Assembly (NCBI GenBank): GCA_934047225.1
Contig: CAKOHE010000108.1
Span: 7,501-71,500 of the forward strand
DNA length: 64,000 nt
Reading direction: 5' to 3'
Source of the DNA: Ypsolopha sequella
Lineage: Eukaryota; Arthropoda; Insecta; Lepidoptera; Ypsolophidae
The position numbers and the translations under genes were made by a program. Positions 8,587 through 19,509 of the stretch are shown one piece after another. The notes below the pieces were generated by a model. That model searched no databases and had not been told where the DNA came from. It was given only the letters and a program-made list of their open reading frames with translations. The number at the start of each line of letters is the position of its first letter. The first letter of the stretch is position 1.

Positions 8587-9497
8587 AAACTCTAAATTAA
8601 ATCTTTAGTTTCATTTCCTTTGTTCTCCTTTCGACCTTGTAACAAAAACGCTTGTTTTTTCGGTTTGTTTTTGCCGGTCGGCGGACTTCCAATATTCCTT
8701 TAGATTATACCGTTATATTTTCATTATCACTGTCCCAAGTTTTACTTAATACATATACCTAGTCACAGACAGTTGGATAATTTTATTTTAATCTTGCTTT
8801 TTAACTTTATTTCAATTTTATTTTTACTTTTTGACCTGTATTTAGATATTATTAATTAATTTATTTGAGCTCTTTTGAGCCACTCAATTGATTTATTGTA
8901 CTAAATTATTATCTGATTTATTTCAACCTTATTAGAGAATTAATTTTTATTTTTATTATTGATTAAAAGATTCTTCTGTGATATTTTTGGCTTAGTTATA
9001 TAACGGTGATATTTAACTGTGATATCAATTATTTGTCCGTCCGATTTTATTTTTACATATTTTAAAGGCTTTTGCCACATTTATCAATTTTGTTCTCTGT
9101 TTTTGTGTGTTTATGCCATTATAATTTTCTGTGATATAAATTATTTCGTCCGCCCAATTTTTGAATCCTTGAGACTTGTACATATTTTAAGGCTTTTGCC
9201 ATTTTAATTGATTGTACTCTGATTTTTGTGTGTTTTTATAATTTAAATAAGCGAAACAATTTGCATTTATCTCTGACCATAATTCTATTGAATTTTGTTA
9301 TTGTGTATTTGATCATACTTTATTTAAAATTGGATTTGACTGCCGCCTCATTTTATTCTGACACTGAAATCCAAACCTGGTAGGGAGGACAGTAACAATA
9401 AAACAATATTTTAAGTTACACTTATATATTCTGTATTTATTCTCTTAAAAGTATTTACTTTATTTATTTTACTTTATCTTGATATCTATCTTTATTT

Positions 9498-9592
9498 TAT
9501 TTTATTTTACTTTTATTTTTATTTTTATTTTTATTTTATTTTTATTTTTAATTTTATTTTTATTTTTATTTTTATTTTTATTTTTATTTTTA

Positions 9593-9623
<31 letters not shown>

Positions 9624-9690
9624 TTTATTTTTATTTTTTATTTTTATTTTTATTTTTATTTTTATTTTTATTTTTATTTTTATTTTTATT
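9498..9690 (+). repeat. TTTTTA-type simple repeat
   Basis: About 190 bases of near-perfect TTTTTA/ATTTTT repeat ending some 50 bases before the family 2 ORF1 start codon. Leucine/phenylalanine-rich frames across it are low-complexity artefacts. Confidence 0.9.
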
Positions 9691-9740
9691 CCTTATTTTT
9701 AAATTCTCTTATTGTTTTCTTGTTACTGTCCCTATACAAA

Positions 9741-11771
9741 ATGTCCAGCACTGGCAGGGCCTCTGGATCTGCGAGCTCGAAGCAGAGTCTCGGCTCAGGG
9801 GTTACGGCTCCCCGGGCGCAGGCCAAGAAGGTGGACCTTCGTGAAGAGGTCCTTAAAGGAAAGGCGAAGGTCCCCTCCAGCGCCCGGGCAGCCGTATCCC
9901 CGGTCCCCTCCGTGGGCTCAGGGCAGGATTTAGAACGTCTGTTGGATACGGACGAGGAATCGTGCCTTGGATCCTCGGTGGGCTCCCGCGACGGACGTCC
10001 CAGCCTCCTCCCGCCCCTTGATAGGAAAACCCCTGGAGTAGCGATGGATTTGGCCACCAAACAAGCTAACCAGCTGCTCCAGAAGGGTAAGGAGGCGTTG
10101 GAGGCGGCGGGAAATATGAAGCGGGAGTGTAAAGCCGTGGCCCTCGACTCCCTCGAGCACCTCTACGAGACGGTCCTCTCCCTGTCCGACTCACGAGCTC
10201 GACAGATAAACGCCTTGGAGCGGGAGCGCTCCAGGACCGCCATTGAACTCGTGCGTGTGGAGCGCTCCCATACCAAGGCGTTAAACGAGCTACATAGCTC
10301 TCACGCTGTCGAGCTCCGAGCGGCTAGGGCCGACATCTCCGCTACCCTTGCAGAATCACAATCTATAAGGTTGTGGCTGGGAGTGGAGATGGACGGCCCG
10401 CTTAAAGCCATCGAGTCGATCAGGGAGTGCGTCCACCAGCTGACAAAAGCGGCGGCCCCGAGGTTACAGCAACCAGATCAGGCTGAACCAGCATTAAAGC
10501 CCGAACCAGCTCTTATTACAGAGCTGGAGAAACTTTCGGGCCGGGTCGCCGCCGTCTCGGGTCAACTTGACTCGCTTAGACGTCAGCTGGTGGAATCCGA
10601 GGCGAGGGCCGAAGCCAGAGGCCTAGTGTGTAGGTCTACCGAGATACCGGTAACCATAGATCCCCGGCTCGATGCAATTAGCGTGGGCTTGGAAAAGATG
10701 AGGGCAGCGGTCGAGGACCTTCAATCCAGACCGCTGTGCCAGGCCCAGCCAGTGGCGGGGGTGAGCGACGACAGCATGCGGAAGTTCTTGGAACCCGTGC
10801 TGGGGAACCTGCAAGCAGTGGGCTCTGACGTGAGGGCTTTGGGTAAGGCGGTAGAGGAGAATAAATCCGAGCCGCCGAACCTCAACATAGAGCTAGCCCT
10901 CTCCGCGGTCACAGACGCCGTCACGGGCCTACGAGGCGAGGTCCTCAGCCGGGAACCTTGCAGTGCTGCGCCGCTCACCTACGCCCAGGCATTGAAAAAG
11001 CCGGGGTATGACAGACCAGCGCACTCTGTGATTGTCTCATCCACAGACTCTACCCTCTCAGGGGTAGAGGTGGTGAAGCAGTTGGAGAGGGCGCTGGACC
11101 TGAAAACTACCGGTATCAGGGTAGATCGCTGCAGAAAAGCGGCAAACAGGAGGGTAGTCCTCAGCTGCAGCAGGAAAGAGGATGCGGAGAAGATCTCCAA
11201 AACTCTTGGCGCAGGTGGCAGCGGATTTGAGGCGAGAGCGGCTCTAAACAAACTGCCATTAGTCTGCATCCGCAACGTCTTGTCAGACAAAAGTGACAAA
11301 GACGTGGTGGAATCGTTGCTCTCCCAAAATAAACATCTTTTGGGAGGAGTGGATCCACCAGCGGAGTGCCCTAGGGTTTTGTATCGCCGCAAAGCGAGGA
11401 ACCCGCATGAGTGCCACTTCATAGTGGAGCTCCATCCAAATCTCTGGAAAAGGTTCACGGAGGCGGGCACAGTCCACATAGGTCTGCAGAGGAGGTCGAT
11501 CGAGGACCACTCACCACTGGTGCAATGCACGGGATGCCTGGGGTACGGCCACTCCAAAAGAGTGTGCAAGGAGAAGGGCATCGCGTGCAGTCACTGTGGT
11601 GAGCCTCACACCTATGTGGACTGTCCGCATAAGGCAAATTTGCCCGTCTGCGTGAACTGCCAGAGAGCAAAGCTCCACAAGTCTGATCTGGCACACAACG
11701 CCTTTAGTAGCGACTGTCAGATCAGACAGAAGTGGGACTCGATAGCGAGGTCTCGCGTGGCATACTGCTAA
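9741..11771 (+). CDS. ORF1, Gag-like protein (family 2)
   Basis: A 676-residue homologue of the family 1 ORF1, with the same layout: Ser-rich start, charged coiled-coil region, RNA-recognition-like middle and three C-terminal zinc knuckles (from CTGCLGYGHSKRVC to the last Cys about 20 residues before the end). The ATG at 9741 is preferred because its MSSTGRAS start parallels the other families, although the frame is open further upstream. The stop lies in TACTGCTAAGG, with TAA here in place of the TGA of family 1. Codons are GC-rich in contrast to the AT-rich leader. Confidence 0.9.
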   Translation: MSSTGRASGSASSKQSLGSGVTAPRAQAKKVDLREEVLKGKAKVPSSARAAVSPVPSVGSGQDLERLLDTDEESCLGSSVGSRDGRPSLLPPLDRKTPGVAMDLATKQANQLLQKGKEALEAAGNMKRECKAVALDSLEHLYETVLSLSDSRARQINALERERSRTAIELVRVERSHTKALNELHSSHAVELRAARADISATLAESQSIRLWLGVEMDGPLKAIESIRECVHQLTKAAAPRLQQPDQAEPALKPEPALITELEKLSGRVAAVSGQLDSLRRQLVESEARAEARGLVCRSTEIPVTIDPRLDAISVGLEKMRAAVEDLQSRPLCQAQPVAGVSDDSMRKFLEPVLGNLQAVGSDVRALGKAVEENKSEPPNLNIELALSAVTDAVTGLRGEVLSREPCSAAPLTYAQALKKPGYDRPAHSVIVSSTDSTLSGVEVVKQLERALDLKTTGIRVDRCRKAANRRVVLSCSRKEDAEKISKTLGAGGSGFEARAALNKLPLVCIRNVLSDKSDKDVVESLLSQNKHLLGGVDPPAECPRVLYRRKARNPHECHFIVELHPNLWKRFTEAGTVHIGLQRRSIEDHSPLVQCTGCLGYGHSKRVCKEKGIACSHCGEPHTYVDCPHKANLPVCVNCQRAKLHKSDLAHNAFSSDCQIRQKWDSIARSRVAYC

Positions 11772-14700
11772 GGGCACCGCAGTTAACGGCAGCGCCGTTC
11801 CCCTCACAGGTAAAACTAAGGACAGCAAATTGCGAATCATCCAGGCCAATCTACAGCGGGCCAAGCTGGCGACACAGGAGCTCTTGTGCACGGCATATGC
11901 CAACCGGGTATCCGTCGCCCTTGTCCAAGAGCCGTATGTCGGCTCCAAGGGCGAACTTAAACAATACCCGGGCACAAGAGTTATCCAAATGACGTCAGCT
12001 CGCCAAAAATCAGTAAAGGCCGCGGTCGTGGTCTTCGGTGGGGAGCTGGAGGTCATTCATGACCCTCAGCTCGTCACCGAGAACATTGCCGCGGTACTGC
12101 TGAAGGCAGGCTCGCTGAGATTGGCTGTGCTGTCCGTATACCTGGAGGGGGACGAGGATTTGGAGCCGTATCTCCAAAGAATCCGGTACGTCTGCGCCAA
12201 GCTGCAGACTGAGAATGTCATCCTGGCAGGGGATGTCAACGCGTGGAGCCCTTGGTGGGGGAGTGACTCCGAAGACCACAGGGGCTCAGCCTTCCGATCC
12301 TTCCTTGAGGAAATGGACCTCCAGATCCTGAACACAGGCAACACCCCCACTTTCGAGGTCTTTAGAGGAGGCCGCATGTGCACTAGTCGAGTAGACGTGA
12401 CCACATGTAGCCTCCAGCTCCTGGACAGGATGGGCGGATGGAAAGTCGACCGGGAGCTGATCACTTCGGACCATAACGCGATTACCTACCACGTGTGCCT
12501 GGAGAGGGAACTGGAAACCCTCAAACCCCAGAGCACACGTGTGTACAACACAGCGAAGTCCGATTGGTCAGCTTTCGGCCGTTCTATCCGCTCAGGCCTG
12601 GACGAGAGCAATCTGACGGCCTCGAGGGTGGAGACTGTTACTACGCCTGGGGAACTGGAGACCATCCTCGACTCCTACCTAACGGTTATCTCCACAGCGT
12701 GTGAAGAAGCCATACCGAAGGTAGGGGTCCAAAAAGGAAGGAAACCTCTGCCGTGGTGGACCGCCGCTCTGGGACTTCTCAAAAGAGAAGTCAAGACCAA
12801 GAGGCGGCGCATAAGGAACGCCGCGGCAGAACGAAGGCAACACGTTGTTGACCAATACCTAGAGGCGAATCAGCGTTATAAAGCGGCTGTGCAAGATGCA
12901 CAGACTGCCAGCTGGAAGCAATTTTGCTCAAAACAGGATAGGGAGAGCCTATGGGATGGGGTCTACAGGGTCATCAGGAGAACCGCCAAAAGGCAAGAGG
13001 ACCAGCTGCTGGTGGACTCGACAGGGAACACCCTTGGTCCTGAAGAGTCCGCAAAGCTGCTGGCTCTTACGTTCTTTCCTGATGACGCTGTGGACACCGA
13101 AACCCCCACTCAACGGCAAATTCGCGAGAGCTCGGAAGTGTCAGTCCATCAACTCCTGGACAAACTCGGTTCCGACGATCCGCCCTTCACGGCTCCGGAG
13201 CTTGATTTGGTATTGAGAAACCTCAATCCAAAAAAGGCTCCGGGGCCTGATGGGTGGACTGCGGACATATGTGAGCGAGCAATCCGTGTTGCGCCGGAGG
13301 TGTTCCTGGCAATTGCCAACAAATGTTTGGCAATAGGACACTTCCCGGTGCGGTGGAAGCTCGCTCACATATGTATTATCCGAAAGTCCGGGAAAGAGGA
13401 CTACACTACTCCGAAGGCGCACAGGCCGATAGGCCTCCTACCTGTTATGGGCAAAATTGTGGAAAAGCTTCTAGTGTCCCGTCTAGGATGGCATTTGCTA
13501 CCCTCCTTGAGCACTAGGCAGTATGGCTTTATGCCACAAAAAAGCACCGAAGACTCCCTCTATGACCTCGTGAGTCATGTCCGCTCTGAAATACAGAGTC
13601 GGAAGATCGTGATCATGATCTCACTGGACATAGAGGGAGCCTTCGATAATGCTTGGTGGCCGGCTTTAAAGACCCAGCTCCTCGCTCACAAGTGCCCTGC
13701 CAACATTTATGGACTTGTCGCCTCCTACTTGGAGGACCGTAAGGTCAAAGTCAACTTTGCAAGGGAGTGTTGGGAAAAGGGGACCAACAAGGGGTGTGTC
13801 CAAGGCTCAATAGCTGGACCTACTTGTTGGAACCTTATTCTCGACACCCTGCTCGTAGATCTAGAGCAGGAAGGAGTGCACTGCCAGGCCTTTGCGGACG
13901 ACGTGGCGCTGGTGATCTCCGGTTCATCGATTCCCCCCCTTCAGGCGAGAGCAAACGCGGCCCTTCAGACCGTGCTGGACTGGGGGCTCAAAAACAAGCT
14001 GAAATTCGCACCGCACAAAACTTTTGCAATGGTGCTGACGCGGAAGCTGAAGTTTGAGCCCCCAGTCATCAGCATGGATGGACAGGTCCTGCCGCTAGTG
14101 CAGGAAATCCGCCTGCTGGGGGTTATCATAGATAACAAACTCACCTTTAACGCACACGTATCGGCTGTTTGTAGAAAAGTCACTGACATCTACAAGCAGC
14201 TGGCGTGTGCTGCCAGGGTGAGTTGGGGTTTGAACCGAGAGGTCATCAGAATCATCTATGTCTCGGTGATAGAGCCCATCGTGCTGTACGCCGCGAGTGT
14301 GTGGGCTCCGGCTGCGGAGAAGCTAATGATTAAAAATCAATTGGAGTCTCTGCAGCGGGGGTTCGCGCAAAAACTCTGTAAGGCGTACCGCACGGTGTCT
14401 CTATCATCGGCTTTGGTACTGGCGGATGTACTCCCCCTTGACCTCCGAGTTCAGGAGGCGGCAAGTCTATTCAGGGCAAAGCGAGGAGTGAGAATCGACC
14501 AGATTCCAGCCGACAGACCTGTCGAACTGCGCGTTCCTTGCGGGCGGTTCCCACATCCCGCCATTAGACAATCACTGAGCTTCGAGTGCGTGGACGATCT
14601 CGAGCCGGCAACAGTCGAGGCTCACCAAATCGCAGGCCCCTGTATCTTTACTGATGGCAGTAAGATACAGGGGAAGGTGGGTGCAGCCTTGACGTGGTGG

Positions 14701-15501
14701 TCAGACGGCAGAGAGACCAGGCACTCGAAGTTCCGTCTGGAGCCGTTCTGCACGGTCTTCCAGTCGGAGATGTACGCTCTGCTCAGGGCCGTGGAGCAGG
14801 TCAGAGACAGCGAGGAGCCTCTTGTCAACATTTTAAGTGACTCGAGGTCCTCGCTGGACCTGCTCAAAAGCCGGGCGCTTTTGCACCCCTTGGCTCACGG
14901 CATTGAGCGGTGCGTGCGTCAAATCCGCATGGAGGGCCGTGACGTACGGCTCTTTTGGTTGCGGGCGCATGTGGGGACTGCCGGCAATGAGCGGGCGGAC
15001 GAGCTCGCCAAAGATGCCGCCCTCCGCAGGAAAACGGCGGCCGACTACGACGCTGTCCCTCTCTCCTACCTGAGAAGGACGATACGCGAGGGGACTGTTC
15101 AACAGTGGCAAGGGCGATACGAGTCCTCCAGCACGGGTGGGGTTACAAAGGCCTTCCTTCCTGACGTAGCGACAGCGCACACTGTCCTAAGGAAGGCCAA
15201 ACTCAACCCCATACACGTGCAAGCCCTTACAGGGCATGGGGGGCTCGCATCGTACCTTCATCGCTTTAAGCTGAAGGACAGTCCAGCCTGCGTATGTGAT
15301 CCTGATCAGGAGGAGACGATCTGGCACGTCGTATTCGACTGCCCGAGGTTCGGACTGTGGAGGGCGGAACTGGAGGTGAAGATCGACATGGCATTTAATA
15401 AGGCCAACCTGCCAGTGATCCTGCAAGACAAGGAGGATAGACCAACCCTGCTAGGATTCTTGGAGAGAGTCATGAGGAGAGCGGCAGTCCGAAATAAATA
15501 A
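11746..15501 (+). CDS. ORF2, endonuclease-RT-RNase H polyprotein (family 2)
   Basis: Intact ORF2, in the +1 frame relative to ORF1 and open from 11746, just after a TAG. It has no ATG before the endonuclease domain; the first residues read through the ORF1 stop region as Thr-Ala-Lys-Gly. Endonuclease motifs (QANL, QEPYVG, GDVNAW, SDHNAI), RT motifs (SLDIEGAFD, GCVQGS, FADD), RNase H residues (FTDGS, FQSE, LSDSRSS, GNERADELA) and the C-terminal C-x-C-x9-H-x4-C finger are all present. The protein is closely similar to family 1, with scattered substitutions. Confidence 0.9.
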   Translation, partial: RGLAWHTAKGTAVNGSAVPLTGKTKDSKLRIIQANLQRAKLATQELLCTAYANRVSVALVQEPYVGSKGELKQYPGTRVIQMTSARQKSVKAAVVVFGGELEVIHDPQLVTENIAAVLLKAGSLRLAVLSVYLEGDEDLEPYLQRIRYVCAKLQTENVILAGDVNAWSPWWGSDSEDHRGSAFRSFLEEMDLQILNTGNTPTFEVFRGGRMCTSRVDVTTCSLQLLDRMGGWKVDRELITSDHNAITYHVCLERELETLKPQSTRVYNTAKSDWSAFGRSIRSGLDESNLTASRVETVTTPGELETILDSYLTVISTACEEAIPKVGVQKGRKPLPWWTAALGLLKREVKTKRRRIRNAAAERRQHVVDQYLEANQRYKAAVQDAQTASWKQFCSKQDRESLWDGVYRVIRRTAKRQEDQLLVDSTGNTLGPEESAKLLALTFFPDDAVDTETPTQRQIRESSEVSVHQLLDKLGSDDPPFTAPELDLVLRNLNPKKAPGPDGWTADICERAIRVAPEVFLAIANKCLAIGHFPVRWKLAHICIIRKSGKEDYTTPKAHRPIGLLPVMGKIVEKLLVSRLGWHLLPSLSTRQYGFMPQKSTEDSLYDLVSHVRSEIQSRKIVIMISLDIEGAFDNAWWPALKTQLLAHKCPANIYGLVASYLEDRKVKVNFARECWEKGTNKGCVQGSIAGPTCWNLILDTLLVDLEQEGVHCQAFADDVALVISGSSIPPLQARANAALQTVLDWGLKNKLKFAPHKTFAMVLTRKLKFEPPVISMDGQVLPLVQEIRLLGVIIDNKLTFNAHVSAVCRKVTDIYKQLACAARVSWGLNREVIRIIYVSVIEPIVLYAASVWAPAAEKLMIKNQLESLQRGFAQKLCKAYRTVSLSSALVLADVLPLDLRVQEAASLFRAKRGVRIDQIPADRPVELRVPCGRFPHPAIRQSLSFECVDDLEPATVEAHQIAGPCIFTDGSKIQGKVGAALTWWSDGRETRHSKFRLEPFCTVFQSEMYALLRAVEQVRDSEEPLVNILSDSRSSLDLLKSRALLHPLAHGIERCVRQIRMEGRDVRLFWLRAHVGTAGNERADELAKDAALRRKTAADYDAVPLSYLRRTIREGTVQQWQGRYESSSTGGVTKAFLPDVATAHTVLRKAKLNPIHVQALTGHGGLASYLHRFKLKDSPACVCDPDQEETIWHVVFDCPRFGLWRAELEVKIDMAFNKANLPVILQDKEDRPTLLGFLERVMRRAAVRNK

Positions 15502-16100
15502 ATGACAGACTGTCACAGATTTTTAAACTATTGTAATTTTTAAACTTGTTATTTTGAACTATGATATTGAATTTTTTGTAAAATTTTTTAAACTAATAAT
15601 CATGTTTCAACGTTTTCTTTCAAATTATGAATGATGAATACTTAATTAATTGTAAATAGATTTTGATTATTATAAGGTTTCTGTTATGGCTTAAGATTTG
15701 TTTAAGGGTAGGGCTCCTTCGTCCAAGATTTAGGAAATATTATAGAATGTATAAGCTAGTAAATTAAGAAAGAAAAAAAAAAAAAAAAACAACAAGGAGA
15801 AAAAAAAAAAAAACAGACAAAAAAAAAAAAAAAAAAAAAATTTGAGAAAAAAAAAAAAAAAGAGGGATGAGAAATACTAATACAAACAGAAATAAAAAAA
15901 AAAAAAAAAAGAAAAGAAGGAGAAGAAAAGAGTTTTATTATATATAGCTTTAAGGTTGTGTGTGTAATCTGGACGAAGGATCCCACCCTCATTGTCCCAG
16001 CCCTATATCCGGGGTCACTTCATATATAAAATTTGTAGAGAAAAAAGGGCACGAAAATTAAAATTCGTGGGCAAAAGCCGGGTCTCACTACGGTGGGATC

Positions 16101-16132
<32 letters not shown>
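15502..16132 (+). other. 3' UTR and poly(A) tail, family 2
   Basis: GGGCTCCTTCGTCC (15711-15724) and GGACGAAGGATCCC (15971-15984) pair at 13 of 14 positions and enclose an A-rich tract with G and C interruptions (about 15770-15930). A hairpin CACGAA/TTCGTG with an AT-rich loop lies at about 16051-16070. The layout matches the family 1 3' UTR although most of the sequence differs. No gene seen. Confidence 0.7.
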
Positions 16133-16135
<3 letters not shown>

Positions 16136-16312
16136 AACCTAACCTAACCTAACCTAACCTAACCTAACCTAACCTAACCTAACCTAACCTAACCTAACCT
16201 AACCTAACCTAACCTAACCTAACCTAACCTAACCTAACCTAACCTAACCTAACCTAACCTAACCTAACCTAACCTAACCTAACCTAACCTAACCTAACCT
16301 AACCTAACCTAA
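16133..16312 (+). repeat. Telomere repeat (CCTAA)36
   Basis: 180 bases of perfect CCTAA between the family 2 poly(A) and the truncated 5' end of copy 1b. Confidence 0.98.
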
Positions 16313-17481
16313 GACTTAACTTTTTTTAATATAAATATTTTTCTGACGAAAGAAAAAGTCCGCCATCGGCAAAATAGTTGGTAATCGCAATAACTCGGGA
16401 ACGGGGGCTCTGATCAAAAAAATAACGGTTTTTTCGTTCTCTATTGGGAGAAGCGATCATAGGGTCGACACATATTTTGGCCATATTCCCGACCCTCCCC
16501 TCTCAAAATTTTTTTTCAAAATTTTTTCAAAATTTCTGGAGAGGGGAAAAATTTTTGGAAAAAATTCCTAAAGGTAGAGCTCATTGCCACCTATAAAAGT
16601 CTGGCTGTAAAAAATCGCTTCTCCCTTTGGAAGTATTTTTAAATTAAATATTTTGGTTTTTTTTATAGTTTTTTCTGTATCAAATACTTTTTGTCGTTGG
16701 CGGATTTTTTCTTATATAGTGTAATTTATTGTCCTTGTCTACGTTGTTATTGTCAAAATTTTTCATATTTTTATCACTCACTTTAGTCGCCCTGCTAGAG
16801 TTATAACTTTTATTTTTACACTTTTATTTTACTTTTACATTTTGTTGATGTGTTACTTATTAATTTCTTTTGTTTTATCATCTCTTTTGAGTCATTGAAT
16901 TTAATTTGGATTGGAATTTTATTGTTTTATTTTTTTTTGATTTAATTTTATATTTTTTTAAATTTTATTAGAACCTATTGGACTCAGACTTTTGTCACAT
17001 CAATTTTACCCAATAAGTTTCTGTGATATTTTTACTCGTAGCATAATTTCCCATTTTTATTATTGACTTTAATCGCCCTACTAGTTTTATAATTTTATTT
17101 ACACCTTTTTTTTTGATCTTATTTTTGCTGACATTTGAATTATTTGATTTTATTTTTACACTATCTCTTTTGAGTCATAAAAATTTATTAGATCCAAGCT
17201 GTTTATTGTTTTATTTTTTTGATTTAATTACATTTTAATTTTAACTTTACTTTAAATTTATTGATTCAGACTTTTGTCATATTTTTAAATTAATTAACTG
17301 TGATATTTTTACCCCTGGGAAATTATAACTGTGATACTTTGTGATAAAAACTTTTTAGCTGTCCTTACTTTTTAAAATTTTCTTTTATAATTTCAACTTG
17401 TCCCGTACACCTTGCACTCTCAGGTTCTTGACTTTATTGTGTATTTTTATTGTGTGACACTTCCAAACTTATAGCGGCAAC
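16313..17481 (+). other. Partial 5' UTR, copy 1b
   Basis: Truncated leader. It retains the stem-bounded module: GGGAGAAGCGAT (16446-16457) pairs perfectly over 12 bases with ATCGCTTCTCCC (16614-16625), with an inner pair CCCCTCTC/GAGAGGGG (16497-16504 / 16539-16546). The rest is AT-rich with T runs. It lacks the 5'-terminal stem and the 16-bp stem. No ORF seen. Confidence 0.7.
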
Positions 17482-19509
17482 ATGTCTGAAACTGGCAGGG
17501 CCTCCACGTCGGCAGGTTCAAGATCGAGTGTCGGCTCAGGGGCCTCAGCTAGCCGCGCACCGGCAAGGAAACCGAGTAATTCGCTTCGCGAAAAATTGTT
17601 TAAAACAAAAGCGAAGGTTTCACCCGGCGCGGGGCTAGCTGTGTCCCAGGTCCCCTCTGATGGGTCTAGGCAGGAGCGCGTACCTCTTTTGGATACAGAT
17701 GAGGAGTCGTGCCTGGACACATCGGGGGGCTCCCGCGACAGTCGTCCCAGCCTTCTCCCGCCCCTTAATCGAAAAACCCCAGGAGTAGCGATGGATTTGG
17801 CCACAAAACAGGCCAACTCGCTACTCCAGAAGGGGAAGGAGGCGTTGGAGGCGGCTGGTAACATGAAGCGGGAGTGTAAAGCCGTTGCCCTCGAATCACT
17901 CGAACATCTATACGAGACAGTCCTCTCCCTGTCGGACTCCAGAGCTCGACACATAAACGCCCTGGAAAAGGAGCGCTCCAGGAACGCTATTGAGCTTGTC
18001 CGGGTGGAGCGCGCCCATACCAGGGCGTTAAGTGAGCTACACGCGACACATGCTGTCGAGCTCAGAGCGGCTAGGGCCGACATCTCCAGCACATTGGAAG
18101 AAGCGAAGGCCATTAGGCTGTGGCTTGGGCTGGAGATGGACGGCCCACTCAGGTCCATAGAGTCCATCAGGGAGAGTGTCCACCAGTTGGAAAACACGGC
18201 GGCCCTACGGCCACATTTGGCCGACCAACCAACTAAGCCTGAACCAGCTCTTACAAAAGAGCTGGAAACTCTTTCGGGCAGGGTCGCCGCCGTATCGGGC
18301 CAAATTGACTCGTTGCGGCGTCAACTGGTGGAGTTCGAGGAGAGGGCTAAAGCCAGTACTCCTGAGTGCAGGTCCCCCCTGAAACCGGAGGTCTCGGATC
18401 CCCGGCTCATCGCAATTGGCGATAACCTGGAGAAGGTGAGGGCAGCGGTCGACTGCCTTCAGCAGAGACCGCTGTGCCAGGTGCAGCCGGAAGCGACGGT
18501 CAGCGACGCTAGCATAAGACAAATTATTAAACCCGTGCTGGGGAACCTAGAAAAGGTAGGCTCGGACGTGAGGGCCATAGGTAAGGCGGTGGAGGAAAAA
18601 AGAAGCGAACCGCCAAACCTCAACCTAGAAATGGCCCTCTCTGACGTCAAAGACGCCGTGACGGGCCTCAGAAAAGAGGTCCTCAGCCGGGAGTCTTATG
18701 CCAACGCGCCGTTGACCTACGCCCAAGCGCTCAAAAAGCCGGGGCAAGACAGGCCAGCGCACTCGATCATCGTTTCCTCGACGGATTCTTCCCTCTCCGG
18801 GGAAGAAGTCGTGAAGCGACTGGAGAAAGTGCTGGACGTCAAGACCTCCGGCATCAGGGTGGACCGCTGCAGAAAGGCAGCAAACAGGAGGGTGGTCCTC
18901 AGCTGCAGTCAGAAGGAGGATATCAAAAAGATATCCTCCAGCCTCAGCAAGAGCGAACACGGGCTCGTGGCGAAAGAGGCTGTGAATCGGATGCCGTTAG
19001 CCTGCATCCGCAACGTCTTGGCTGACCGAAAAGACCAAGACGTCATAGAGTCCCTCCTTTCTCAGAACGGTCACCTTCTGAGAGGAGTGGATCTCTCCGC
19101 GGAGTGCCCTCGGGTGCTTTATCGCCGAAAAGCGAGGAACCCGCACGAGTCCCACATAATACTGGAGCTAAGCCCAACCCTGTGGAATCGGTTCACGGAG
19201 GCGGGTACAGTCCACATAGGGCTACAGAGACGGTCTATAGAGGACCACTCTCCACTAGTGCAGTGCACGGGATGCCTGGGTTATGGACACTCCAAGCGAG
19301 TGTGCAAAGACAAAGGCATCACGTGCAGTCACTGTGGAGAGTCTCACACCTATGTGGACTGCCCGCACAAGGCGTTACCACCCGTCTGTGTGAACTGCCA
19401 CAGGGCAAAGCTCCAAGAATCTGATCTGGCACATAATGCCTTTAGTGGCGAGTGCCAGATCAGGAAAAAATGGGACTCCATAGCGAGGTCTCGTGTGGCG
19501 TATTGCTGA
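17482..19509 (+). CDS. ORF1, Gag-like protein (family 1, copy 1b)
   Basis: 675 residues, the same protein as in copy 1a; the DNA differs by silent changes (for example GACGTC for GATGTC near 18836). The three zinc knuckles and the Tyr-Cys-stop end are intact. Confidence 0.9.
   Translation: MSETGRASTSAGSRSSVGSGASASRAPARKPSNSLREKLFKTKAKVSPGAGLAVSQVPSDGSRQERVPLLDTDEESCLDTSGGSRDSRPSLLPPLNRKTPGVAMDLATKQANSLLQKGKEALEAAGNMKRECKAVALESLEHLYETVLSLSDSRARHINALEKERSRNAIELVRVERAHTRALSELHATHAVELRAARADISSTLEEAKAIRLWLGLEMDGPLRSIESIRESVHQLENTAALRPHLADQPTKPEPALTKELETLSGRVAAVSGQIDSLRRQLVEFEERAKASTPECRSPLKPEVSDPRLIAIGDNLEKVRAAVDCLQQRPLCQVQPEATVSDASIRQIIKPVLGNLEKVGSDVRAIGKAVEEKRSEPPNLNLEMALSDVKDAVTGLRKEVLSRESYANAPLTYAQALKKPGQDRPAHSIIVSSTDSSLSGEEVVKRLEKVLDVKTSGIRVDRCRKAANRRVVLSCSQKEDIKKISSSLSKSEHGLVAKEAVNRMPLACIRNVLADRKDQDVIESLLSQNGHLLRGVDLSAECPRVLYRRKARNPHESHIILELSPTLWNRFTEAGTVHIGLQRRSIEDHSPLVQCTGCLGYGHSKRVCKDKGITCSHCGESHTYVDCPHKALPPVCVNCHRAKLQESDLAHNAFSGECQIRKKWDSIARSRVAYC

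Larger units (their letters stand above)
7321..9740 (+). other. Family 2 5' UTR with structured blocks
   Basis: Long leader without a convincing ORF. It holds: a 5'-terminal stem TCGCGTGC/GCACGCGA (7325-7332 / 7371-7378); a 16-bp stem GACACCTC-GTTTGCCC with GGGCAAAC-TT-GAGGTGTC (7624-7639 / 7721-7738) enclosing a 7-bp stem TAGGGGC/GCCCCTA (7664-7670 / 7692-7698); a module duplicated in tandem at 8012-8302 and 8303-8586; AT-rich sequence at about 8600-9490; and a TTTTTA-type repeat just before ORF1. A promoter must lie near the 5' end if the element is transcribed on its own, but none is proven. Confidence 0.7.
7321..16132 (+). mobile_element. TRAS-type telomeric LINE, family 2 (full length)
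   Basis: An 8.8-kb element bounded by (CCTAA)n on both sides, with a 2.4-kb 5' UTR, intact ORF1 and ORF2, a 0.6-kb 3' UTR and about 31 terminal A (16102-16132). Its proteins are close relatives of family 1 while the UTRs have diverged strongly, apart from short paired blocks. Both ORFs are open, so it may be competent for retrotransposition; that is inference from the sequence alone. Confidence 0.9.

Noticed and set aside
9479..9844. Leu/Phe-rich frame over the TTTTTA repeat, and Lys-rich frame at 25372-25557
   Set aside because: Low-complexity translation of simple repeats.
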